From: DATJBF01 sp035516795
GTDB lineage: Bacteria; Verrucomicrobiota; Verrucomicrobiia; Palsa-1439
Assembly: GCA_035516795.1 (NCBI GenBank)
Contig: DATIZX010000010.1
Coordinates: 1-64,000, forward strand
DNA length: 64,000 nucleotides
Direction: 5' to 3'
Shown: positions 52,701 to 60,529 of the stretch, piece by piece
Position numbering within the stretch: the first letter of the stretch is position 1
Layout: the number at the start of each line of letters is the position of its first letter
Position numbers and translations under genes: made by a program
Notes under the pieces: model-generated
Told to the model about the DNA's origin: nothing
Database searches by the model: none
Seen by the model: only the letters and a program-made list of their open reading frames with translations

Positions 52701-53350
52701 CAGTAATTTGAATTGGCCCCGTCGTAAGGCACGCCGGCCAAGGGGCCATTCGTGTCGGCGCCGTGGCTGGTTTGGAACCAGGTGAAGCTGGCGCCCAAAT
52801 GTTCGGAAACGCCAAAGGGCAAACCATACTTCTTCGCCGCCTTCTGCCATCCGCTTACCACGTCGCGGTGCGGTCCCATCTGCACCGAATTCCAGCGGTG
52901 CAACTGGGAGTTCCACAAAAAGAAATTGTCGTGGTGCGACGCCATGCTGACGAAGTATTTCGCGCCGGCTTTTTTGTAGAGCGCCATCAGCTTGTCCGGA
53001 TCCCATTTCTCGGCTTTCCAGAGCGGGATGATGTCCTTCCAGCCGTTGGTGGACGGATGGCCCCAACGTTTGAGATGATCTTCGTAGTCTGGATCGCCTT
53101 GCTGATACATCTTGCGGGCATACCAATCGCCCTCCATCGGCACCGACTGCGGACCCCAGTGCGCCCAGATGCCAAACTTCGCGTCGCGAAACCACTCCGG
53201 GCAGGTGTAATTCGTGAGCGAATTCATGGTGCCGACAAACGGGCCTTTGGCGATCGGCAGTTGGAATTGGAATGAGTTGGTTTGCGCCATCGCTGTCGCA
53301 AGCGAACAGGCCAGCGCCAGCGCGGTCAATTGGATTCGATCCAGTATCAT
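49793..53350 (-). CDS. Double-domain GH29 alpha-L-fucosidase (GH29-CBM-GH29-CBM32)
   Basis: An exported 1185-residue protein with two complete fucosidase catalytic domains. Signal peptide about 1-23. Domain 1 (about 40-500) has KFGIWAHWGPQSVPMEGDWY, SHHDNFFLWNS and nucleophile Asp261 in DLLYTDGGVAFDNE. A sugar-binding beta-sandwich follows at about 545-655 (PAEWISWKARIPKPGIYKVS). Domain 2 (about 690-1050) has FFLHFGVNTFNEVEWGSG, VCKHHDGFCMWPTRYT and nucleophile Asp883 in AEVWFDGANPDPS; its short motifs are closer to the alpha-1,3/4-specific GH29-B type. The last 120 residues are a CBM32-like discoidin domain (ALALDGNLDTWWEAAPGKTT). The stop is near the window's repeat-containing gap. It starts 14 bases after the GH2 gene, so both are co-transcribed. 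Confidence 0.92.
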   Translation of the reverse strand: MILDRIQLTALALACSLATAMAQTNSFQFQLPIAKGPFVGTMNSLTNYTCPEWFRDAKFGIWAHWGPQSVPMEGDWYARKMYQQGDPDYEDHLKRWGHPSTNGWKDIIPLWKAEKWDPDKLMALYKKAGAKYFVSMASHHDNFFLWNSQLHRWNSVQMGPHRDVVSGWQKAAKKYGLPFGVSEHLGASFTWFQTSHGADTNGPLAGVPYDGANSNYWDLYHFPAEPGDRSWYSNNPRWQQEWFNEIEELVDNYKPDLLYTDGGVAFDNEVGLSQIANFYNLSAAEHHGKCMAVYTCKQPSVGRWVHDYERGVNAGIDPHPWQTDTSIGDWFYNKHWGYRPTKWIVHMLVDIVSKNGNLLLNIVQRPDGSLDPEVERMLHQLGDWTAVNGEAIYGTRPWQVYGEGTVRGAGGAFKEDFQYSVKDIRFTTKGKTLYAIALGWPADGKILIRSLAKTDDPAQNKIQKVEMLGRSGKLKFNQTADGLFVEVPGEKLSDLTCALRITGSNLNPTPLPDLSVVVTPDEKGRLVFNADAATLHGTTLQLEEKGGNPDIGYWFNPAEWISWKARIPKPGIYKVSVVIAAVDGGGEFVVGVGDKTLPAKVSQAEGWDKFSTLDIGSVEIKQAGEVVVSVRAKDAASWKAMNLTSVRLEPASAAGSVRIEYSTLQIISNDDSTAVIAEKAAKVLPRANQTDWMRLERTFFLHFGVNTFNEVEWGSGREEPAIFNPTALDANQWLDAMQNFGGKMIVLVCKHHDGFCMWPTRYTPHSVVASPWRDGKGDLVREVANAARAHGLKLGVYLSPADLYQLRTNPKNSAGYYGNGSSNVLSVIPTDPASFKSDPSKGRTPPAGFTNYTYEVDDYNRYFLNQLYELLTEYGPIAEVWFDGANPDPSVKETYNYAAWYDLIRHLQPGAVIMGKGPDVRWVGNEGGVGRTTEWSVIPLPVPPDDFNWPDMQAGDFGSRAKLVPGSYLWWYPAEVNTTILQNNQWFWAHNKQPRTVTQLVDIFYTSIGRNGNLILNLSPDKRGLVPDNQLDALNRTAQIINETFATDLAKGSKVTADNSNATNSPALALDGNLDTWWEAAPGKTTGTVTLTLPKPVTFDVVSLQEAVDHRSQRIESFAIGTWNGSAWVAAERIPSDDLTTVGHRRLIRLKSPVTTGKVRIRITSSRLEPTLAEVGLFKQSVKTL

Positions 53351-53364
53351 AATTCCAGGTCAAC

Positions 53365-56298
53365 TCACGGCACGGAAGGATGCGGCGGGCCCGGTTGTGT
53401 TTGCACGACGGCCGTCGCCGGTGTAAGGCCATCGGCGCTGGCGGTCAATTGGAATTCCCCGGCATCCTCTGTGGATTGCACGATGATCTGCGCCAAGCCG
53501 TTGAACAAGCTGCGCGACCATGGCGGCACGCTCGGTTTGCCAATGATGTCCACATTCACGTTGGGATTCAGACCGCCTTGGGCATAACTGTTAGTTACAC
53601 TTACAGCGATGACGTTGTCGCCGGCGTGCAGGAGTTTCTTGACGTCGAATGCCGGTTGCGCCTGCCAGTCGTGCGATTCGCCGACGAACTGGTTGTTCAT
53701 GAAGTACCAGCCCTCGTCGTCGCAGCCGGCGAAACGAATTTGCACATCGCCGTCCTTCAGGTCTTTTTCTGTCAGCGTGACATGGGCGCGGTAGATCGCC
53801 GTCGTGTTCTCCGTTTTGATCGTCGATTCTTCCCCGCCGGTTTTGGCGTTCAGAACGTTCCAGGCTGAATCATCAAAATCATTCGCGTATTCCGGCACCG
53901 CGCTGCTGTCGCCCGGAATCGTCGCCAGTTTCCAGCGCCACTCATTGACCGGGAGGCTGCGCATGGGCAGGATCGAAAGGTACTTGTCCGGTTCGTGACA
54001 ACTCGGATCGCCATTGCCCACGCCGAGGATTTTTCCCGCGCCTTCGATGCGGAAATTGATTTTGTTCTGCGCCACCGGCACCACGCGGCCCTGCGCGTCG
54101 AGCGCGGCCACGGTGAACACCGCCACGTCTTTGCCGTCGGCGGCGATGGTTTTGCGGTCGGGCGTGAGTTGAATTCGCGTCGTGTTGCCGGTCGTCTCGA
54201 CTTTCGTTTCAGCGATGAGCTTGCCGGCGGCGTCGAAACCTTTTGCGGACAAGGTCCCCGGCGCGTAGTTCACTTTCCACGTCAATTTGGAGTTCGGGTT
54301 CATCGTCTGTTTGCCGAGCGACGCGCCGTTCAGAAAGAGTTCCACCTCTTTGCAATTACTATAAGTATCCACGCGGATTTCCTGACCTTCCTTGCCCGGC
54401 CAGTTCCAATGCGGCAACAGGTGCAGCACGGTGTTCGTCGTCCACCACGATTGGTAGTAGTAGAAAATGTCCTTCGGAAAACCGCACGTGTCGAGGATAC
54501 CGAAGTGCGAGTTGATGCATGGCCACCAATACGGCGTCGGCTCGCCGCGATAATCGAAGCCGGTCCAGACAAAGCCGCCGGAAAGCCACGGACGGACGGC
54601 GAAGAAACTCCACCAGCCCTCGGCGGTCGTGTTCCAGCCGGACCGGAGAACGTCGTAGGCGGTGCAGTAGCCGTGCTCCTTGTCGTTCTCGTAAATGCCG
54701 CGCGTGCTGACGACGCTGGCCTGTTCAGTGCCGACGTTCGGCTGGCTCGGATGGGCGGCGTGATAACGGTCCATCTGCGGACCGTAATGATAATTCCAGC
54801 CGCGCACTTCGATGACGGAATTGATGCCCACGAACGCGTCGTCTTCCGGCGAGGCGTAGGTGACGGCCCGCGTCGGGTCGAGCTGCTTCACGTAATCCTG
54901 CATCGTGCGCGCGACGTTTGCGGCTTGCGGCGAATCCTGCACCATGAACTGCTCGTTGGCAATGCACCAGATCGCCACGCTCGGATGATTGCGGTCGCGG
55001 CGAATCTGGTCATCCCACTTTTTCATATTTCCCGAATCGCTGCCCATCAAGCGGCTCTCGTCCATAACCAACATGCCGAGCCGGTCACAGACGTCGAGCA
55101 ACTCCGGCGTGGGCGGATTATGGGAAGTGCGAATGGCATTGCAGCCGAATTCCTTCAGCTTCTTGACGCGAAACTCCTGCAACGCATCCGGGATGGCCGC
55201 GCCGACACCGGCGTGGTCCTGATGATTGCACGTGCCGTAAAGCTCGTAATGCTTACCGTTCAGCAAAAAGCCTTTGTTCGGGTCGAAGCCCACGGTGCGG
55301 ATGCCGAACAACGTTTCTTTTTGGTCAACGATTTTGCTGGCGACGGAAACCGTCGTGATCAGCCTGTAAAGTTTTGGATTCTCGGGAGACCAGAGAATCG
55401 GCGAGGAAAGCCTGGACTGCAGTTTTACAACGCCGTGAGATTCGCGTTTTACTTCTTCCGACTCGGAAAATTTCTTCAGCGATTTGCCGTCGGGAGAGAT
55501 GATTTCGCAATCCACGGTTGCCTCAGCAGCATTCGTGAGCGTGTTGAGCAAACGAACTTCGACGGCAATTTCCGGACTGCCTTGCGGAATGTTTCCTTCA
55601 AATTCGCTCCGCACAAAAATCCCATCCGGCGCGATGGCGATCAGCGCGGTTTTATCCAACCAGACGTGGCGGTAGATGCCCGCGCCTTCGTAAAACCAGC
55701 CCTCGGTTTTGGTCGCGTCCACGCGCACGGCGATGGTGTTCTGGCCGCCGAAATGCAACACGTCTGTGATGTCTTCGCGGAACGGATAGTAACCGCCCTC
55801 GTGATGCCTCACGCACCAGCCGTTGACCCACACCGTCGCGTCGCGGAACACCCCGTCGAACGTCAGCCAGATGCGTTTGCCTTCGTCGGATTTCGGCAGT
55901 TCAAATGTGCGGCGATACCACGCGATGCTGTTCGTCGGATACCTGACGCCGAGCGTGTGAAAACCGTGACTTCCATCCGCGGCCCAGTCGAACGGCAGTT
56001 CAACCGCCCAATCGTGCGGCAGATTGACGACGCGCCAGTAGCTGTCGGAGAACTTTTCCGACGCCGGCCCGGAACCGGTGCCGGAGTTTTCCAGATGCAG
56101 CGCATTCGGCCAGTCGTCGCCGAGATGGAATTTCCAGCCTGCGTCGAGGGAAAGATGTTCGCGCGGCGAATCGGCAGCCGCAAACGGCGTGACAAACCCG
56201 CCGACGGACAGCACACCCAGAATCAGCGGAAGCAAACGGTGAACCCCGAGCAGCGGGCGCAACTCAGCCAAAGAACGCTTGATATTGTAGAAGGACAC
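53365..56298 (-). CDS. GH2 beta-galactosidase-like enzyme, secreted
   Basis: A 977-residue exported enzyme. Long signal region (about 1-42, LLPLILGVLSVGGFVTPFAA). Sugar-binding N-domain (LDAGWKFHLGDDWPNALHLE to GAGIYRHVWLDK), an Ig-like domain, then the barrel with KLKEFGCNAIRTSHNPPTPE, acid/base Glu449 in WCIANEQFMV and nucleophile Glu525 in VGTEQASVVS. The C-terminal part has DUF4982- and Ig-like domains with a galactose-binding-like sandwich inserted (about 800-920). Substrate is likely a beta-galactoside; beta-glucuronidase and beta-mannosidase motifs are not seen. Upstream of the double GH29 gene with a 14-base gap, it suggests joint removal of fucose and galactose from a glycan. Confidence 0.9.
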   Translation of the reverse strand: MSFYNIKRSLAELRPLLGVHRLLPLILGVLSVGGFVTPFAAADSPREHLSLDAGWKFHLGDDWPNALHLENSGTGSGPASEKFSDSYWRVVNLPHDWAVELPFDWAADGSHGFHTLGVRYPTNSIAWYRRTFELPKSDEGKRIWLTFDGVFRDATVWVNGWCVRHHEGGYYPFREDITDVLHFGGQNTIAVRVDATKTEGWFYEGAGIYRHVWLDKTALIAIAPDGIFVRSEFEGNIPQGSPEIAVEVRLLNTLTNAAEATVDCEIISPDGKSLKKFSESEEVKRESHGVVKLQSRLSSPILWSPENPKLYRLITTVSVASKIVDQKETLFGIRTVGFDPNKGFLLNGKHYELYGTCNHQDHAGVGAAIPDALQEFRVKKLKEFGCNAIRTSHNPPTPELLDVCDRLGMLVMDESRLMGSDSGNMKKWDDQIRRDRNHPSVAIWCIANEQFMVQDSPQAANVARTMQDYVKQLDPTRAVTYASPEDDAFVGINSVIEVRGWNYHYGPQMDRYHAAHPSQPNVGTEQASVVSTRGIYENDKEHGYCTAYDVLRSGWNTTAEGWWSFFAVRPWLSGGFVWTGFDYRGEPTPYWWPCINSHFGILDTCGFPKDIFYYYQSWWTTNTVLHLLPHWNWPGKEGQEIRVDTYSNCKEVELFLNGASLGKQTMNPNSKLTWKVNYAPGTLSAKGFDAAGKLIAETKVETTGNTTRIQLTPDRKTIAADGKDVAVFTVAALDAQGRVVPVAQNKINFRIEGAGKILGVGNGDPSCHEPDKYLSILPMRSLPVNEWRWKLATIPGDSSAVPEYANDFDDSAWNVLNAKTGGEESTIKTENTTAIYRAHVTLTEKDLKDGDVQIRFAGCDDEGWYFMNNQFVGESHDWQAQPAFDVKKLLHAGDNVIAVSVTNSYAQGGLNPNVNVDIIGKPSVPPWSRSLFNGLAQIIVQSTEDAGEFQLTASADGLTPATAVVQTQPGPPHPSVP

Positions 56299-56881
56299 CT
56301 CTGCTGGTTACAGCAAGCCAACAATTCCAACTAGTCGTTAGTTTTCACGACTCCGGTCACGCTGGGACCAGTATTCCGTTGCGCGATACGGGGAGCCACG
56401 ATTTCGTCAGAATTTAGCATTACTCCCTCACCGCACCGTTCGTTCCGGCGGCGAGCCGGGGCAGGTAAAGATTCCTCGGAGCGGATCGCTGAGATTCGTT
56501 CCCGGCCAGTAACCCGCCGCCAACGCAGCGGACAAATCTCACCTGCCTCACTGAACAAGTAAGAATAAAAATCCACGCCAGTAAACACGCCTCAGCCAGT
56601 TCGACCCAACTCGACCTCAACCAATTCGCAAAAAATAACTGCGGGTGCTTTCGGATCGCTACAATCTGAAACTAATCTCCCTTGGCGCAATAGCTACGGT
56701 TGAGACAGCAGGTAAGGGGACGACGTATCTGGCGATTTGGTCAACTGAGACGAACGAGCAGGGAAGCAAGCAGTGAAAGAGTAATGACGAAGCATCAACG
56801 AATTCTAACGGAGTAGTGGCTCCCAAGGTAGGAATGTAGTTAGAACTGACGATTGTTGGGTTGATTGACTTGCAGTAAATT
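56299..56881. other. Divergent intergenic region between GH2 and GH5 genes
   Basis: About 580 bases with no convincing gene; short open frames here show no family features. It must hold the promoters of the GH2-GH29 operon (minus) and the GH5 gene (plus), but no clear -35/-10 pair or operator can be named. Copy B of the repeated motif, CGGAGTAGTGGCTCCCAAGG followed by TAGGA, lies at 56809-56833, about 50 bases before the GH5 start. Confidence 0.5.
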
Positions 56882-59371
56882 ATGTGGATGTCCTCCTTCA
56901 AGATCAAGAATTGCGTGGGAGAGTTTCGCCCACTTTCTGGGACAGTGCGTTTTCTTCTGTTGATTCTGAGTTTGCTGTCCGGCAGGGGGGACAACTCGGA
57001 GACGCCCGACCGGGCGGGATTCGGAAACTCAAAGGAAAACAGAAAAACGAAGAGTCAATTAAACACTTCACTTCTTGCGATCATGGGTCTCCTGATGCTT
57101 CCGTTGGGCGCGTTCGCGCAGTTGCCAACGCCAACCTACGGGTGGAATCTCGGAAATACGTTGGAGCCGCCTTGTGGCGAAGGCTGCTGGGGCCCGCCGG
57201 CGACCCAGGCGCTGATCAACGGAGTCGCTAACGCCGGGTTTAACACCATTCGTATCCCGTGCGCGTGGGACAGCCACGCCAATCAGTCCACGTACCAAAT
57301 TGATCCTGCTTTTATGGCGCGGGTCAAACAGGTGGTTGACTGGTGTTACGCCACGAACCTGTACGTCATTATCAACGACCACTGGGATGGTGGCTGGCTG
57401 GAGAATAATATTGGGACATCTGTGGACCCAACGATCAACGCGAAAATGAACTCCTACTGGACGCAGATCGCGACCAACTTTGCCGGTTATGATAACCACT
57501 TGCTGTTTGCGGGTGCGAATGAACCAAACGTTACCAATGCCGCACAGATGTCCACGTTGACGACTTACTACAACACTTTCATCAATGCGGTTCGCAGCAC
57601 GGGCGGCAACAACACCAATCGCTGGCTGGTGGTCCAAGGGCCAAACACCGATATCGACACAACCTATAGCTTGATGAATACCTTGCCTACGGACTCAACG
57701 CCCGGTCGCCTGATGGTCGAAGTACACTATTATTCCCCGTATCAGTTTTGCTTGATGTCAAGCGATGCGGACTGGGGCAATATGTTCTACTTCTGGGGAG
57801 CGGCATATCATTCTACCACCCTGCCCTCGCGCAACCCTACCTGGGGCGAAGAATCCTATTTGGACGCGGAATTCCAAGAGATGGCCGACAAGTTCGTAAG
57901 CCAAGGAATTCCCGTGGTGCTTGGGGAGTTCGAGGCCATGAAGCGCACGACCGCTGACTACCCGGATCTTACGGGGGCAAACGTGGACCTGCATCTTGCT
58001 TCGAGGACCTATTTTGATTGGTACGTCGTCGATTCCGCCCACAGACACGGATTGAGTCCCTTCTATTGGGACACCCCGGGCGATGCGCAATTGTTCGACT
58101 GGACCACGGGTGCGGTCGATGACCCGGACGGCGTGCGTGCGTTGACGGGAGGCGCGGCGCTGCCGCCCCCGGGCGCCCTGCCGCCAGTGCCTCTGCCCTG
58201 GATGACGCAGGACATCGGCACGGTCGGCGTCTCGGGCACCGCGGGTTTCACCAATAGCGTGTTTACGCTGGTTGGAGCCGGAGGAGACATTCAAGGCACA
58301 GCCGACGCCTTCCGCTTTGTCTATGTGACGGCAACCGGAGATTGCACGATCATTGCCCGGGTCAGTTCCGTGCAAAATGTCAATCCGTGGTCGAAAGCCG
58401 GGGTGATGATCCGCGCCAGCCTGGATGCCGGAGCGGCCAACGCCTTTGTCGCCATGACGCCGAGCAACGGCGTGACTTGGCAATACCGTTCGAGCGCTGG
58501 CGGCGGGACGACCTGGAACAATACAGGCGGACTGAGCGCACCCTACTGGGTCAGGCTGGTGCGCAGTGGAAACACGTTTACGGGATACCGTTCCTCGAAT
58601 GGCACGACCTGGACGCAGCAAGGCACAACGAACATCAGCATGGGGTCCACAGCGTATATTGGCTTGGCGCTCACCAGCCATAACAGCTCAACCCTGTGCA
58701 CGGCCACGTTTGACAACGTAGCTGCGCCTGGTTGGCCGACCTCGCTTCCGCCCGCCGCGCCAAAGGGTTTGACGGCTGTTGCTGGCAGTGGAAGCGTCGC
58801 CTTGAGTTGGTCCGCTTCGGATACCGCCACGAACTACTACGTCAAACGCTCGACGACGAGCGGCACCGGCTACACGACCATCGCGACCAACGCCAGCCTC
58901 GCATTCACCGACATCGGCCTCAACAACGGCACAACCTACTACTATGTCGTCAGCGCCGTGAATGCTTCCGGCGAAAGCACCAACTCGTCCGAAGTCAGTG
59001 CCACGCCGTTGTCGGAGTTTCAATCGTGGCAGTTGACGTACTTCGGCAGCACCAACTGCGCGTCATGCGCAGGCAACGCGGACTTCGATGGCGACGGGAC
59101 GAGCAACACGAATGAATTCCTCGCCGGCACCGACCCGACTGACAGCGCCTCCGCGTTTCGCATACTCTCGATCCTGTCGACCGGCAACGACGTTGTCGTG
59201 ACCTGGCAGGCCGGTGTCGGCAAGACGAACGCCTTGCAGGCCGGCACGCTGACGAATTACACCGACGTGTCCGGCCCGATTGCGATCACGGTCACGCCCA
59301 CCAATGCCACCGAGTTCGGCGGCGCAACCAATGCCGGTCCGCGGTTCTATCGGATCCGGCTGATCCCATGA
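56882..59371 (+). CDS. GH5 endoglucanase-like multidomain secreted protein
   Basis: GH5 catalytic domain at about 85-420 of 829 residues: YGWNLGNTLEPPCGEGCW, NTIRIPCAWDSH, acid/base Glu214 in FAGANEPNV and nucleophile Glu349 in VVLGEFEAM. A Pro-rich linker leads to a concanavalin/DUF1349-like sandwich (about 443-625), a fibronectin III domain (PKGLTAVAGSGSVALSWSAS, about 632-715), a calcium-binding segment (DFDGDGTSNTNEFLAGTDPT) and the tail RFYRIRLIP. Endo-1,4-glucanase or xyloglucanase are likely; the subfamily needs a profile search. The N-terminus is odd: the apparent signal peptide (LAIMGLLMLPLGAFAQ) lies 65 residues inside, so either an internal start or a frameshift near 57055-57075 should be considered. 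Confidence 0.85.
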   Translation: MWMSSFKIKNCVGEFRPLSGTVRFLLLILSLLSGRGDNSETPDRAGFGNSKENRKTKSQLNTSLLAIMGLLMLPLGAFAQLPTPTYGWNLGNTLEPPCGEGCWGPPATQALINGVANAGFNTIRIPCAWDSHANQSTYQIDPAFMARVKQVVDWCYATNLYVIINDHWDGGWLENNIGTSVDPTINAKMNSYWTQIATNFAGYDNHLLFAGANEPNVTNAAQMSTLTTYYNTFINAVRSTGGNNTNRWLVVQGPNTDIDTTYSLMNTLPTDSTPGRLMVEVHYYSPYQFCLMSSDADWGNMFYFWGAAYHSTTLPSRNPTWGEESYLDAEFQEMADKFVSQGIPVVLGEFEAMKRTTADYPDLTGANVDLHLASRTYFDWYVVDSAHRHGLSPFYWDTPGDAQLFDWTTGAVDDPDGVRALTGGAALPPPGALPPVPLPWMTQDIGTVGVSGTAGFTNSVFTLVGAGGDIQGTADAFRFVYVTATGDCTIIARVSSVQNVNPWSKAGVMIRASLDAGAANAFVAMTPSNGVTWQYRSSAGGGTTWNNTGGLSAPYWVRLVRSGNTFTGYRSSNGTTWTQQGTTNISMGSTAYIGLALTSHNSSTLCTATFDNVAAPGWPTSLPPAAPKGLTAVAGSGSVALSWSASDTATNYYVKRSTTSGTGYTTIATNASLAFTDIGLNNGTTYYYVVSAVNASGESTNSSEVSATPLSEFQSWQLTYFGSTNCASCAGNADFDGDGTSNTNEFLAGTDPTDSASAFRILSILSTGNDVVVTWQAGVGKTNALQAGTLTNYTDVSGPIAITVTPTNATEFGGATNAGPRFYRIRLIP

Positions 59372-59446
59372 CCGCAGTTTTATGCGCCGCTTCGTGCGCG
59401 CTTGCGAATTGATTATTTGCGTTTTCCGTATAGCGTCACCTCTGAG

Positions 59447-60529
59447 ATGCAAGGTGCTAAACCAATTCGCGGGCGGGGCACTCCCGATAATCCGCCCAAC
59501 CGCTTTGAGAAGATTTCGCTCGAGCGCGACCTCGAAGCGAGCGCCGAGGATGTAGAGGATCGCCCTCCGCCACAAACCGAGTATTATCGGGACACTTCAG
59601 CTTCGATCATTACCTATAATGACAGCCCGGATGTTGGCTTCGATGCGAGTGTCAATCCCTATCGCGGTTGCGAGCACGGCTGCATCTATTGCTACGCCCG
59701 GCCCTACCACGAGTATCTGGGATTTGCGGCCGGACTCGATTTCGAAACGAAAATCGTCGTGAAGGAAAATGCGCCCGAATTGCTGCAACGCGAGTTGTCG
59801 TCGAAAAAATGGAAGCCGCAAGTGTTGGCCATGAGCGGCGTGACCGATCCGTACCAACCGGTCGAACGCCGACTGCAAATTACGCGCAAATGCCTCGAAG
59901 TGTTGGCGGAATTCCGCAATCCCGTTGCCATCGTTACGAAGAATTTTCTGGTCACTCGTGACATCGACTTGCTGGCCGACTTGGCACGCGATAACGCCGC
60001 CGCGGCGTTTTTATCCGTCACCACGCTCGATGCCGAGCTTGCGCGGATCATGGAACCGCGCACTGCCCAGCCGGCCGCACGGCTACAGGCAATTGAAAAA
60101 CTGACCAAAGCCGGTGTGCCCACCGGTGTGCTGGTGGCCCCTGTCATTCCTGGCTTGACCGACCACGAGATGCCGTCAATCATCAAAGCCGCTGCGGAAG
60201 CGGGCGCGCGATTCGCCGGATTCGAGCCGGTGCGGCTGCCGTACGGCGTCAGCGAATTGTTCGTGCAATGGCTGGAACAACATTTCCCCGACCGCAAAGT
60301 CAAGGTATTAGCTCAAATTCGAGCGATGCGCGGCGGTAAACTGAACGATCCGAATTTCGGCTCGCGCATGCGCGGGCAAGGCATCTTCGCCAAACAATTG
60401 CGCGACTTATTTGACGCCGTGACACGTAAAGCTGGTATTGCTGACGGTCGATTGGAACTCTCGACAGCGGCGTTTCGGCGGCCAGCCGGGGCGCAGTTGG
60501 AATTCTTCTCATCCGGAAAAGACAGATGA
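59447..60529 (+). CDS. PA0069-family radical SAM protein
   Basis: Radical SAM enzyme of 360 residues, related to spore photoproduct lyase-like proteins; the family's reaction is not established. The cluster motif is GCEHGCIYCYARPYHEY (C-x3-C-x2-C). YRDTSASIITYNDSPDVGFD and the late GLTDHEMPSIIKAAAEAGAR are typical family segments. ATG 59447 (MQGAKPIRGRG) is preferred over an upstream TTG. It lies 75 bases after the GH5 gene, whose end is followed by no clear terminator. A broken relative of this gene lies at 49.2-49.4 kb. Its stop overlaps the next start (ATGA). Confidence 0.9.
   Translation: MQGAKPIRGRGTPDNPPNRFEKISLERDLEASAEDVEDRPPPQTEYYRDTSASIITYNDSPDVGFDASVNPYRGCEHGCIYCYARPYHEYLGFAAGLDFETKIVVKENAPELLQRELSSKKWKPQVLAMSGVTDPYQPVERRLQITRKCLEVLAEFRNPVAIVTKNFLVTRDIDLLADLARDNAAAAFLSVTTLDAELARIMEPRTAQPAARLQAIEKLTKAGVPTGVLVAPVIPGLTDHEMPSIIKAAAEAGARFAGFEPVRLPYGVSELFVQWLEQHFPDRKVKVLAQIRAMRGGKLNDPNFGSRMRGQGIFAKQLRDLFDAVTRKAGIADGRLELSTAAFRRPAGAQLEFFSSGKDR

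Noticed and set aside
53995..56334. Long open frame (about 779 codons) on the plus strand opposite the GH2 gene
   Set aside because: It is antisense to a gene with a full set of GH2 motifs and its translation shows no family features; high GC produces long antisense frames here.
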